9,891 nucleotides of DNA. It comes from Candidatus Paracaedibacteraceae bacterium UBA6184 (GTDB taxonomy: Bacteria; Pseudomonadota; Alphaproteobacteria; UBA6184). Below are positions 1 through 7,990 of this stretch, piece after piece. Numbering within the stretch: position 1 is the stretch's first letter; every line of letters begins with the position of its first letter. The notes below the pieces were generated by a model. That model was given only the letters and a program-made list of their open reading frames with translations. It did not search any database and was not told the DNA's origin. A program made the translations under genes and the position numbers. The stretch covers positions 1 to 9,891 of the forward strand of contig DITM01000096.1 of NCBI GenBank assembly GCA_002422845.1, in the 5' to 3' direction.

Positions 1-126
1 CAGCCCATGGGTGTAGCCAGCTATACGTCTGGTTTGCCTGATGAATATCAGAAACTCATTCCGAGTCAAGAACAGTTTCAGCATTTACTTGATACCTTGC
101 CTGAGGATGAAAAAGACTTAAAATAA
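1..126 (+). CDS. C-terminal end of an upstream gene, probably a TraG-like conjugation protein (partial)
   Basis: The first reading frame is open from the window edge for 41 codons and ends at TAA 124-126, only 11 bases before the start of the coupling-protein gene. The visible peptide is hydrophilic and acidic near its end (it finishes PEDEKDLK) and has no recognisable motif. In F-type transfer operons and in Rickettsiales RAGEs the gene just before traD is commonly traG, so a TraG C-terminus is the most likely identity. That identification rests on position alone. The tight spacing suggests that this gene and traD are cotranscribed. Confidence 0.6.
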   Translation, partial: QPMGVASYTSGLPDEYQKLIPSQEQFQHLLDTLPEDEKDLK

Positions 127-137
127 AGGAAAATAAT

Positions 138-2066
138 ATGACCGACACAACACAAACCTTTGCTTTTACGCAAGGCGGACAGACGCAAATTCATAAAATG
201 CGCATGTTAAAGCAAGTAACGGTCAGCACGTTTAAAATCAGTCTGTTTGTGGGGTTGGTTACCTTCGTTTCCTATTATTTTTACACAAATTACTGGATGA
301 ATATCTTGATGTATCCTTTTTGGGGGATGGCTGAATGTATGAATTTAATGAAGCTTGTATTTATTCATCTGAAGGGTTTTACGTATATTGTCGATATTGA
401 TTACAAAACGATTGTTAAGTGTACACCTGAATATTTTTTAAGTGCCGGATACCCACAAAAACTCATTGCTTATTTGAATTATACGCTGATTCAAGGTGCT
501 ATTTATGGCGTAATATCTATGTTACTGACAGTTTTTGTTTCGATTTATTATTTTATGCGTAAAGGTAAAACTTTAAAAAACACCAAACAGCTGAGCGGTA
601 TTAAGGTTTCAGATATTAAGAATTTTAAGGAAACGCTTAAAAAACAGAAAGTACCAACCAATTTAACAGTGGATAAAATGCCCATACCATTTGAAGCTGA
701 GGTGAAGCATTTTATGATATCGGGGACAACAGGGTCTGGTAAATCAAACATGATCAATCATCTTTTAAAAGCGATTGAAGAGCGGGGAGACAAGGCTGTT
801 ATCGTTGATACAACGGGTGGCTTTGTTGAAAAGTTTTATCAAGAAGGCCGTGATACAATTCTAAACCCCTATGACGCGAGAACAAAAGATTGGTGCCTCT
901 GGTCAGAGCCTTTGAATCACGATTATGAGTTTAATGATTTGGCTGAATCCTTAATTGAGAAGCAACACAACGATGTGTTTTGGGCGAATACGTCACGACA
1001 AGCGGTGACGGCCATGTTGAAATATATTAAACATAATTCGCGTGATTTGGGGGAGGGGCTGGATATACTCCTCACAAAGCCGTTGCGAGAAACGCAAGCA
1101 ATCTTTAAGGGAACAGCTGTAGAATCTCTATTTGCAAAGGAAAATGAACGAACGGTTCTCTCCATTCGGGCAACGCTGACAACGCAGTTAGAATCTCTCT
1201 ATTCACTAAAAAATAACAAAACAGGCTTTTCTGTGGATGATTGGATAAAGCATGAGCAGCGTTCTAGCTTTTTGTTTTTATCGGGTCTTCCAAAACAGCG
1301 TGCTGCACTTCGCCCCCTTTGGTCTGTTTGGTTTAATATTGGCGTTAAATCTGTGATGGATTTAAGGCCTGATCCGAACCGTCGTATTTGGTTTATAGTT
1401 GATGAACTCTCGTCTTTAAATAAATTACCATGCCTTGATATGGCCTTGGCAGAGGGTAGAAAATACGGCGCCTGCATGGTTTTAGGCTTTCAGAACATGG
1501 CACAAATTCAAGAAATTTATGGCACAAGGGGCACCAAGTCTTTAAGTGAACTGATGGTAAATAAATTCTTATTTCAGGCAGTTGACTTTGATAATGCCTT
1601 GATGCTCAGCCGCTTTTTTGGTGAGCGGCAAATCTTAGAGTCCCATGAAAATGTATCCTTTGGTGCCAATGAAATAAGGGACGGCGTCAGTTTAACTCAC
1701 CACAAAAAAACCGAATCCATCATCCGTGCCTCTGACCTTATGGAGTTAAAACCCCTCCATTTTTACAGCCGCATCGCCGGCCAAAACACCTGCATTAAAG
1801 GAGACTTCACTTATTTCAGCAACCCAAGTATTTCCCATGCCTTTATAGAAGAAGAAGATATAGACGAGAAGATTCGTTTTGAACAACAACAAAAACGGCA
1901 AACAGAAACTGATAAAGAAGCACAAAACAATGTCGTTCCTATAAAAAAACCAGTACAAGAGGATGAACAGAAAGAAGCAGGTGATGAGAAGGAAGAACCA
2001 CAAAATAATATGGTATTAGTACAACGCAAAAAAGATAAAACAGTGGACGACATGGCTATTGAATAA
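138..2066 (+). CDS. traD: Type IV coupling protein (TraD/VirD4 family ATPase)
   Basis: Inner-membrane ATPase that links the relaxase-DNA complex to the type IV secretion channel during conjugation. The 642-aa product has two hydrophobic membrane segments (about residues 33-57 and 115-139), followed by a cytoplasmic nucleotide-binding domain. Walker A is GTTGSGKS at 196-203 and Walker B is IWFIVDE at 417-423. A GFQN motif at 450-453 matches the region after Walker B in TraD/TrwB-like proteins. The last ~70 residues are highly charged (runs of E, K and Q), as expected for a relaxase- or relaxosome-binding tail. F TraD is somewhat longer (a little over 700 aa). An AAGGAAA ribosome site lies about 5 bases before ATG 138. 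The close upstream gene implies an operon with the F-type channel genes. The style (two membrane segments, WFIVDELSSL) is TraD-F rather than Ti TraG, although the relaxase nearby is Ti-like. Confidence 0.93.
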   Translation: MTDTTQTFAFTQGGQTQIHKMRMLKQVTVSTFKISLFVGLVTFVSYYFYTNYWMNILMYPFWGMAECMNLMKLVFIHLKGFTYIVDIDYKTIVKCTPEYFLSAGYPQKLIAYLNYTLIQGAIYGVISMLLTVFVSIYYFMRKGKTLKNTKQLSGIKVSDIKNFKETLKKQKVPTNLTVDKMPIPFEAEVKHFMISGTTGSGKSNMINHLLKAIEERGDKAVIVDTTGGFVEKFYQEGRDTILNPYDARTKDWCLWSEPLNHDYEFNDLAESLIEKQHNDVFWANTSRQAVTAMLKYIKHNSRDLGEGLDILLTKPLRETQAIFKGTAVESLFAKENERTVLSIRATLTTQLESLYSLKNNKTGFSVDDWIKHEQRSSFLFLSGLPKQRAALRPLWSVWFNIGVKSVMDLRPDPNRRIWFIVDELSSLNKLPCLDMALAEGRKYGACMVLGFQNMAQIQEIYGTRGTKSLSELMVNKFLFQAVDFDNALMLSRFFGERQILESHENVSFGANEIRDGVSLTHHKKTESIIRASDLMELKPLHFYSRIAGQNTCIKGDFTYFSNPSISHAFIEEEDIDEKIRFEQQQKRQTETDKEAQNNVVPIKKPVQEDEQKEAGDEKEEPQNNMVLVQRKKDKTVDDMAIE

Positions 2067-2074
2067 TTATTCAC

Positions 2075-2103
2075 TTGACAAGGTGATGTAAAAGTGATAC
2101 ATA
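2075..2103 (+). promoter_or_regulatory. Promoter of the toxin-antitoxin module
   Basis: A perfect -35 box TTGACA (2075-2080) is followed after 17 bases by TACATA (2098-2103). The latter is a poor -10 on its own, but it is preceded by TG at 2095-2096, giving an extended -10. It lies just after the traD stop codon and about 35 bases before the antitoxin start, so the module can be transcribed independently of the transfer operon. Confidence 0.55.
2086..2102. promoter_or_regulatory. Operator-like palindrome for the antitoxin
   Basis: ATGTA (2086-2090) and TACAT (2098-2102) form a perfect inverted repeat with a 7-base spacer, placed across the spacer and -10 of the promoter. Ribbon-helix-helix antitoxins usually bind such palindromes to repress their own operon. 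An 8-base direct repeat TTAAGTAT (2104-2111 and 2129-2136) lies just downstream and might be additional regulatory sequence or chance. Confidence 0.4.
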
Positions 2104-2137
2104 TTAAGTATGAAGCTTATTTTAAAGGTTAAGTATT

Positions 2138-2359
2138 ATGGTGACTAAAAATCCACGTGTGAATGTTACATTTGAAGAGCAGACGCTTGGCATGTTAGGA
2201 TCTATGGCAAAAGCTGATCACAAATCAGTTTCTGGCCTTGTGAAAGAACTCACGTTAGAAGCCTTAGAAAGACGTGAAGATTATTTGTTATCAGGTCTTG
2301 CAGAAAGGCGCGATAAAGGAACTGTTCATACCGTATCTCACGATGACGTATGGAAGTAA
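2138..2359 (+). CDS. RelB-like ribbon-helix-helix antitoxin
   Basis: Small 73-aa protein with the layout of RelB/DUF6290-type antitoxins. A short basic beta strand (RVNVTFEEQ, residues 7-15) is followed by two helices (about 16-26 and 29-48) that would form a DNA-binding ribbon-helix-helix dimer. A charged C-terminal stretch (residues 49-73, ending in SHDDVWK) would wrap the toxin. The HxxVWK ending is typical of antitoxins paired with RelE-type toxins. It neutralises the toxin and probably represses the shared promoter. AAAGG at 2124-2128 is the ribosome site, 9 bases before ATG 2138. A GTG follows immediately at 2141, so the exact start could differ by one codon. The gene overlaps the toxin gene by 10 bases, which suggests translational coupling. 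Confidence 0.85.
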   Translation: MVTKNPRVNVTFEEQTLGMLGSMAKADHKSVSGLVKELTLEALERREDYLLSGLAERRDKGTVHTVSHDDVWK

Positions 2360-2625
2360 AGTATAAGGTTGTTTATCAGGACCAGGTTGTTAAACGCGAT
2401 ATTCCAGCTATTTCAGCTTCTGTTAAACCCGCAATCAAGCGCGGTATTGAAGAACGTTTAATGACGGACCCTGTTGGTTTTGGTAAACCTCTTCAATATA
2501 GCTTAAAGGGTCACAGGCGCCTTCGCATCAGTGATTACAGAATTGTTTACCGCATTGAACCAACTGACAGTACCGTTATTATTGTGGCAATCAAACACAG
2601 AAAAGACGTCTATAAAAAACTCTAG
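2350..2625 (+). CDS. RelE/ParE-superfamily toxin
   Basis: A basic 91-aa protein with the RelE-family C-terminal pattern: LKGHRRLRISDYRIVY at residues 52-67, a beta strand VIIVAIKHRKDVY at 76-88, and the end KKL. Candidate catalytic or mRNA-binding residues are K53, R57, R59, R64, R84 and Y88, similar in placement to the lysines, arginines and C-terminal tyrosine of E. coli RelE. On that basis it is predicted to be an mRNA interferase acting at the ribosome. ParE-type gyrase toxins share the fold, but the RxxVY ending favours RelE. Its start lies inside the antitoxin gene (10-base overlap), the usual order of antitoxin then toxin. It is convergent with traA, whose stop codon lies 58 bases away. 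The pair probably acts as a stability module of the conjugative element. Confidence 0.85.
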   Translation: MEVKYKVVYQDQVVKRDIPAISASVKPAIKRGIEERLMTDPVGFGKPLQYSLKGHRRLRISDYRIVYRIEPTDSTVIIVAIKHRKDVYKKL

Positions 2626-2683
2626 AGATAAAAACTGATCAATTTGGTGGCATGTTTTACATGTATCGTAGAATGGGGCTGCT

Positions 2684-5600
2684 TTACATTTCAATGCCGC
2701 CCATACCACGACTAAGGTGCATATCTATTTGGTGTTGATGCTGATCAATTTCTTTCTGGTGTGTTTGAATTTGTTGCTGCATATGGTGTTCATTCTGTTT
2801 GAAGTGATCTTGAATATGCTGAAGATGGGTATCAATATTATGATCGCTGTTGTGTGATTCGCGTGTGATTGGATCAACGTGACCAAAATGCCCATTTAGA
2901 TGCGCATCTAACTCACCGGCATTATGGAGCTTCATTGCCATATTAAACGCACCGTGTTCCCCAAGGTCGTGATTTCTTGTGTGGGCATAAAGACCAATTT
3001 TATAAGACGCTGTTAAATCTTTTTCATCAAAAGATATATGACCGTTTTGAATGTGGTGTTGGTTCATGAAAAGCCCGACGCCTGTTGCATATTCTAAACA
3101 TTCATGGTGATTCAAGTGTGGATGCATGGTGGCATAGGAACGAAATAATGTATTGATAAGCGTCACATCAAGATGCTCATAGCCTTCATTCATAGACATA
3201 TTTAATGTTTTGGCAGCTTCTTTTATAGCTTTTTTATCAAATAATATCTCTTCCTTTTGTTTTTCTAGTAGTTTTTCTGTTTGGGATTTTACTTTTTTAA
3301 CAATAGCTTTATCAAAATGTTTCTTATACGTATCCATTTCTTTAAAGACACTTTCCATGTGTTCTTTTATAGGTTGCTCTTTAAAAAAGGGCTCTAATTC
3401 TTTTTGGGCTTCTGGTGTATCGTAATTTTTATAAAGATCTTTCATCATGTCACGCGCATTTTCTTTTGATTGCGCACGCGCCCTGTATGCAGCTTTATAC
3501 GCATCATCAAAGTTATAATCTTTAATGTTGTGGCATTCGTGCATACAGAATCCTATATCAACCGCTTGAAGGAGGTTGTCACTTGGTGTACTCTGTGGGT
3601 TTAATTTCATATTCACATTAAAGAGCGTATTGATCAGCTTTGTTTGAGCCCTAGGTTCATTTGAAGTTGTTTCATAGCCAAGACCTGTTGCCATTTTACG
3701 GATATTGTTATAACTCACTTCATAGCGAATAACATCTTGGCCATATTCTCTAGCATCCGAAATCTCTTTATGAATATCAAGGTGCTTTGGAATATGATCA
3801 GCAAGGTCCCATTTTTCTGGTAAGGACGGATCAAGGTCAACGATTTTTGGTGTGGTTTGATGGTTATCTTTTAAGATGCTGGCAATTTTATTTGCTGCAT
3901 TGATGCCGGCTTTATCATGGTCAGGCCAGATGGTGATGTCTTTGTCTTTAAGGATGCTCCAGTCTGATTTTTTAATAGCGCCAGAGCCGCCACTCCAGGT
4001 GAGAACATGATGATCCGGAAACAAATCTTGTGCTTTATCAGCTGTTTTTTCACCCTCAACCAGAAGGATGGGTTTATCTACATGGTCTTCTTTGCTTTGA
4101 GCATGCTGGTTTAGCTTTTCTAAACCGTACAGAGGGCGATTATCCCCAAAGCCTTTCCACTTCCATTCCTCTTGTATGGTCTTTGCGTCACTGGATTCTG
4201 ACGATTTTTGATAGGTGAGTGTTGGCGTTATTTTATTGCCTTCTTTATCCTCTAAGCGCACCACGTGGCCGATGATTTGATGAGCCTGATCACGGTAAGT
4301 ATAGGTGCCGGTTATGTGCCTGCCTTTTAGCATATACCGTAAACTTGGATGATTTTCAACATCAGGAAACGGCGTATCTTCTGGAAGGGCTTTATAGGAT
4401 GGCGCCTCTGTGGTTCGTTCTTTTTCTTCCTTTAAGAGTGCTGGTTTTACGGCCTTTGTTAAGGCAGTATTGTTTTGGTGTTGATCAAGACCAATGTCAT
4501 GACCGCGGTCTTTCAGCCAATCTGATCCCCACTTAAAGGCATCTTTATGCTCTAAACCCAGATTATCTTGAATAAGCTTTAACGCACCGCCGTGTTCGCC
4601 AGTTTCAAAGTTGGCGTAAAGCCCTTTTTTCGACCCCGCTACATGAATGCAGATAGCACCTTTCTTGCCGTAACGCCATTCTTTGGTCAGATGACGCTCT
4701 GGCTTTCCAAGGAATTCGATAGCTAAGTCACCAATATGATCATTCAAATTTTCTTTAACGGTGTGAATATGTATTTGATAATCAAAGGGCTTTTCAACCA
4801 ATTTTTGGTGCTCTGGAACGATTTCTTTTAACTGAAAGGACACGTATAGGCTTTCAACATGCTTTTTATGAACTCTATGCTTATTCATAAACTCGCGGTG
4901 GATGGCATAGTTTTTGAGAATTTCTTTGCCTAAATACCACCGCTCAGAGCTGATGATATAGGTGCCGTAACCGCTATCCATCAGATGCGTATAGGTTTTA
5001 TACAATTCAACCGTCTTTTCAGCATGTTGTTCAGACAGGCTTAAAGGACGGTCCCGTTTACCACTTTTAATCTCAAGCATATCTTTTGTCAGACCGGCCT
5101 GCTGTACATAGAGTTGGTGGGACTGAAAATCAGCTAAAATCTCACCCGCTACGGTTTGTTGTTCATGCCTTATTTTGTTGTAGAGGCCCCAGTTTGGCTG
5201 ATCATGATCGCCCCGGTCTTTGAGGACACAAACAGCGTCTTGCACCAAAGATTGATACTGCTGCACGCGGGCATGGGGTGCCTGATGCTGCGCTTCAATC
5301 GTATAATCAGATACCAAATCCTTGTGGTCATAGGTTGCCATATGGTGTGTGAGCGCCTTAAAGGTTTTAAAGTCATCTTGTTTATAATACAGCTGAACGT
5401 CTTCTCGATGACGGGTCATCGCCACATAAAGACCCTTTGCGTCCATATATTTACTGGCTGCAACAAGCGCAAAATCAAGTGTCTGCCCTTGCGCCTTATG
5501 GGTTGTTAAAGCGTAGGCATGATTCAAATAATCGTAAGTCTTGGGGTTGACCACTATCGTTTTACCTGATGTACTCACAAAGTGAAGGTGGCCTTGATCG

Positions 5601-7669
5601 TCTATCAATCGTAATAACTTAACTGCACCGTTTAAGACGCCTTCACCTTTGATGCGTTCGCCGTGCTGATCATACGTTGTGACCGCCGATTTATCATTTT
5701 TGAGAAAGACAACTTTATCACCGATCGCAAAGGAGCGGCCGTTAATGGTAATACGATCTTCAGTAGGTAAAAGGCCAGCCACTTTAAGCTGTGCACGGAT
5801 TGCATCATTTAATAAATTGGTCTCATTATTTGTATACGCCAGCACCATACCGGTTTTATGGGTACGAATGCGCTCTATATAGTCAGTTGCAATTTTTTCG
5901 TAAAAACCGTCTTTGTGCAGGTTATGAACATGTCCGTTATTCTCGTATAGCGCAAGGCCGTCATACACATTAAGTTCTGCAAAGTGTGATGAAGCCTCCC
6001 GCATCCACGGTGTTTTTTGACGAATAATAGCATCCAACGTATCACAGGCATCATTTTCTTTTGTATCATGACACACACGCCGAAACAGATCACCCGCATC
6101 AATGGCTTTAAATTGATGATCATCACCTACAGCAATAAGTTTGGCACCAGCCTTTTGAACAAAATGCAGCATTTCAGACCACTGCTCTGTTCCAACCATG
6201 CCTGCTTCATCCAGCACAAAAACATGCTTTTTGGAAAGTTGATAGGGCGCCAAACGCTGTAGGGTTTGATACCAACCAAGCTGTTTGAATAGGCCGTGTT
6301 CCATCACAGAATTAAAAGATAAAAAGGATTGTTCAGCGCGCGCGTATTCTCGCCAAATATAGAGCCAAGCGTGTAATGTTCTCGATTTAATCCCAGTTTC
6401 TTTTCCAAGCTGTGCTGCTGCAAGGGCTGCTAAAGACCCACCAATAACCGTATGATTTTGCGCCTGATACGCTGCACAAACAGGTTTTAAAATACTGGTT
6501 TTACCAGATCCTGCACGGCCAATAAGGGTACTTAATTGATGCGGTTTTAAAAGACCTTTCATCGCCGCTTGTTGATTATCGGAGAACGTAAAATCAGGCT
6601 TTTCAGAACTTAAATGGGTATCTAAAGCTACAGATAAACCATAGTCAGATTGTTCGACCTGAGTGCGTCGCATCTGGTTTAAAGAGGCATAGGTTTTGTC
6701 TTCTAATGCTTTATAGCCATTACTTGTATAAAGGGTTTGAGAATGCTTATTATGGCCAACAAAAATACTGTTTAAGAGGGTTTTTTCAAAGACAGCAGCA
6801 ATGACTTTATCATCATCACCAACACGTTTTTGGATCAGTTTAAGTAAACTATTTTGTGTAAAGGTGGCATTTTTTACTGTAAGTTCTTCCAGAATAATCT
6901 CCGGATTTTCAATTATACGCCCACGATTTCTGTTAAAAGTATCACGATTTTCAGACACAATTCTGGAATCAATACCCATGTCTGCCAGCTTATCAGATAC
7001 CCACCCACGGTGCTTTTCAGGTTCTAACTTTATACCTAAATCTAGAAAACTTTTCTCTGATATTTTAAGGTCAAATCCTTCCCGTTCTAAATAAGAATTA
7101 ACCGTATCTGCCCAGAGTTTTCTTGTCTCTAACAGAGAACTTTTTAAACAAATATCGCGGTCTTTTGCCCAAGAAAACGTGTTATCTTCCTCTAAACGAC
7201 GACGTGATATTTGATAGTGGACATGAGGGTTTCCTTCGTTTTTATGAATGGCATAAGTAACAATTAGATCCCGTGAGACAAAGCGCTCTTTGGCAAAGTC
7301 CTCAACCATTTCAGTTGAGACAGATAAGGACAATTCACGGGGTAGGGCACACACAACAGTCATGGCTGTTTGGGCATTATCTTTAAATTTTTCGCGTGCA
7401 TTAAGATCATTTGGGAAACGCTTAATAGCGTATTTATCTTCATATTCCTCCAATTTATCCCACACCGATAAATCAGCAAAAGACCGTTCTCCATGGTCTG
7501 GAATAAGGGTATTAAACGCTGCCACATTATCAACACGATTTTGATAATTAGCAACAATACCACGACGCGATTCTGATAGCTTTTCACCCGTAATATAAGC
7601 AGCAGATTGCACAGAAGATCTGCCAGAACTCCTACTTACCATTCCGCAATTCATGTGAAAAATAGCCAT
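2684..7669 (-). CDS. traA: TraA: MOBQ relaxase, helicase and primase-like fusion (Ti type)
   Basis: Conjugative relaxase that nicks oriT and stays covalently attached to the transferred strand. It has 1661 aa, against about 1100 for Ti-plasmid TraA. Residues 1-220 are the MobA/MobL relaxase: catalytic tyrosine candidate Y25 (SAAYITGEKL) and metal-binding histidines in NPHVHY (H149, H151). Residues 360-760 are a RecD/TraI-type superfamily 1 helicase: Walker A GRAGSGKT 384-391, Walker B VFVLDEAGMVG 483-493, VGDDHQF 514-520, THKAQGQT 723-730 and YVAMTRHRE 748-756. Residues ~992-1052 resemble a plasmid primase N-terminal module (W-YGKKG...FETGEHGG). A Toprim-like domain follows at ~1199-1270 (LLVEGEKTAD with E1205, WPDHDKAG with D1250 and D1252). 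Residues 1320-1400 and 1480-1565 are a duplicated helical domain separated by a charged coiled coil (about 1440-1485). The tail is His/Gln-rich. The start fits the family (MAIFHM...SRSSGRS), but no strong ribosome site precedes ATG 7669. It is divergent from traC across oriT. Confidence 0.95.
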   Translation of the reverse strand: MAIFHMNCGMVSRSSGRSSVQSAAYITGEKLSESRRGIVANYQNRVDNVAAFNTLIPDHGERSFADLSVWDKLEEYEDKYAIKRFPNDLNAREKFKDNAQTAMTVVCALPRELSLSVSTEMVEDFAKERFVSRDLIVTYAIHKNEGNPHVHYQISRRRLEEDNTFSWAKDRDICLKSSLLETRKLWADTVNSYLEREGFDLKISEKSFLDLGIKLEPEKHRGWVSDKLADMGIDSRIVSENRDTFNRNRGRIIENPEIILEELTVKNATFTQNSLLKLIQKRVGDDDKVIAAVFEKTLLNSIFVGHNKHSQTLYTSNGYKALEDKTYASLNQMRRTQVEQSDYGLSVALDTHLSSEKPDFTFSDNQQAAMKGLLKPHQLSTLIGRAGSGKTSILKPVCAAYQAQNHTVIGGSLAALAAAQLGKETGIKSRTLHAWLYIWREYARAEQSFLSFNSVMEHGLFKQLGWYQTLQRLAPYQLSKKHVFVLDEAGMVGTEQWSEMLHFVQKAGAKLIAVGDDHQFKAIDAGDLFRRVCHDTKENDACDTLDAIIRQKTPWMREASSHFAELNVYDGLALYENNGHVHNLHKDGFYEKIATDYIERIRTHKTGMVLAYTNNETNLLNDAIRAQLKVAGLLPTEDRITINGRSFAIGDKVVFLKNDKSAVTTYDQHGERIKGEGVLNGAVKLLRLIDDQGHLHFVSTSGKTIVVNPKTYDYLNHAYALTTHKAQGQTLDFALVAASKYMDAKGLYVAMTRHREDVQLYYKQDDFKTFKALTHHMATYDHKDLVSDYTIEAQHQAPHARVQQYQSLVQDAVCVLKDRGDHDQPNWGLYNKIRHEQQTVAGEILADFQSHQLYVQQAGLTKDMLEIKSGKRDRPLSLSEQHAEKTVELYKTYTHLMDSGYGTYIISSERWYLGKEILKNYAIHREFMNKHRVHKKHVESLYVSFQLKEIVPEHQKLVEKPFDYQIHIHTVKENLNDHIGDLAIEFLGKPERHLTKEWRYGKKGAICIHVAGSKKGLYANFETGEHGGALKLIQDNLGLEHKDAFKWGSDWLKDRGHDIGLDQHQNNTALTKAVKPALLKEEKERTTEAPSYKALPEDTPFPDVENHPSLRYMLKGRHITGTYTYRDQAHQIIGHVVRLEDKEGNKITPTLTYQKSSESSDAKTIQEEWKWKGFGDNRPLYGLEKLNQHAQSKEDHVDKPILLVEGEKTADKAQDLFPDHHVLTWSGGSGAIKKSDWSILKDKDITIWPDHDKAGINAANKIASILKDNHQTTPKIVDLDPSLPEKWDLADHIPKHLDIHKEISDAREYGQDVIRYEVSYNNIRKMATGLGYETTSNEPRAQTKLINTLFNVNMKLNPQSTPSDNLLQAVDIGFCMHECHNIKDYNFDDAYKAAYRARAQSKENARDMMKDLYKNYDTPEAQKELEPFFKEQPIKEHMESVFKEMDTYKKHFDKAIVKKVKSQTEKLLEKQKEEILFDKKAIKEAAKTLNMSMNEGYEHLDVTLINTLFRSYATMHPHLNHHECLEYATGVGLFMNQHHIQNGHISFDEKDLTASYKIGLYAHTRNHDLGEHGAFNMAMKLHNAGELDAHLNGHFGHVDPITRESHNSDHNIDTHLQHIQDHFKQNEHHMQQQIQTHQKEIDQHQHQIDMHLSRGMGGIEM

Positions 7670-7740
7670 TTAAACGCCACTTAGTTACTTACAAAACTCT
7701 TGAAACATGGGCTATATAGGAGGTTAAAAAATACCAATAT

Positions 7741-7763
7741 ATACACCTATTTCATAGGTATAT
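7741..7763. repeat. Inverted repeat upstream of traA
   Basis: Ten-base arms (ATACACCTAT, 7741-7750; ATAGGTATAT, 7754-7763) are separated by TTC and pair at 9 of 10 positions; the inner six pairs are perfect. The repeat lies 72 bases before the traA start on the minus strand. It could be a repressor operator or a relaxosome protein-binding site, and it is long enough to form a hairpin in single-stranded DNA. Confidence 0.6.
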
Positions 7764-7768
7764 TCTAC

Positions 7769-7780
7769 AAGCTTTAGCTT
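7769..7780. repeat. Short inverted repeat AAGCT-TT-AGCTT
   Basis: Five-base perfect arms with a two-base centre, 17 bases before the nic-like core. It is short enough to be chance, but it adds to the dense cluster of palindromes around the proposed oriT. Confidence 0.35.
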
Positions 7781-7792
7781 CGTAGCGCAAGA

Positions 7793-7811
7793 GCGCATAA
7801 GTGCGCAATTG
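7793..7811 (+). other. nic-like site of oriT in a hairpin
   Basis: Positions 7798-7806 read TAAGTGCGC, followed by AATTG. This matches the core of MOBQ nic regions such as RSF1010/R1162 (TAAGTGCG then CCCT). From memory it is also close to the Ti oriT core (AAGGGCGCAATT, one mismatch over 12). GCGCA (7793-7797) and TGCGC (7802-7806) form a perfect 5-base hairpin around TAAG. Cleavage would be expected within or just after TGCGC (about 7804-7806) on the plus strand. The strand entering first would then lead towards traC, traD and the nuclease gene. The match is by eye. Confidence 0.65.
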
Positions 7812-7813
7812 AA

Positions 7814-7835
7814 CAATTGAAAATATTTCCAATTG
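7814..7835. repeat. 22-bp near-perfect palindrome beside the nic site
   Basis: CAATTG at 7814-7819 and again at 7830-7835 enclose an A/T centre (AAATATTT), so the whole 22 bases are self-complementary except for one mismatched pair. A third CAATTG (7806-7811) overlaps the end of the nic-like core. This is probably a binding site for a relaxosome accessory protein such as the TraC- or TraD-like products, or for a host factor. Confidence 0.6.
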
Positions 7836-7990
7836 ACAGCGGTGCTCATTCCATTCGCACTTTTTATATATTTTTTAACCATTCATGATGGATCAAATCC
7901 GTTTATTCGGAAGGGCTTGTCTTCTTAGCTTGCTTGTGATGAAATAGATTTATGAAATTTGCAACCTCAAATAAGAAAGAGGAAGAATAA

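Larger units (their letters stand above)
7670..7990. other. oriT: Candidate oriT / divergent control region between traA and traC
   Basis: This 321-base gap separates traA (minus strand) from the traC/traD-like genes (plus strand), exactly where Ti plasmids carry oriT. I find no convincing gene in it. It contains a nic-like core TAAGTGCGC at 7798-7806 within a small hairpin, plus at least three other inverted repeats between 7741 and 7835, listed separately. The part from 7860 to 7990 is AT-rich leader sequence for traC, with no clear repeat or strong promoter visible. A TATATA at 7713-7718 could be the -10 of traA on the minus strand, but I see no good -35 at proper spacing. Confidence 0.7.

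Noticed and set aside
2651..2663. CATGT-TTT-ACATG hairpin between the toxin gene and traA as a bidirectional terminator
   Set aside because: The stem is only 5 bp and AT-rich, and no immediate T-run follows on either strand.
5156..5509. 117-codon plus-strand ORF inside traA
   Set aside because: It is a shadow of the helicase-domain coding sequence; no ribosome site, and cysteine- and methionine-rich peptide with no family character.
7717..7725. Perfect Shine-Dalgarno-like TAGGAGGTT on the plus strand
   Set aside because: No ATG, GTG or TTG with a continuing frame follows at suitable spacing.
7724..7849. 41-codon minus-strand ORF crossing the proposed oriT
   Set aside because: It runs through all the inverted repeats, has no ribosome site, and its peptide (rich in C, Y and K) looks like a chance reading of palindromic DNA.
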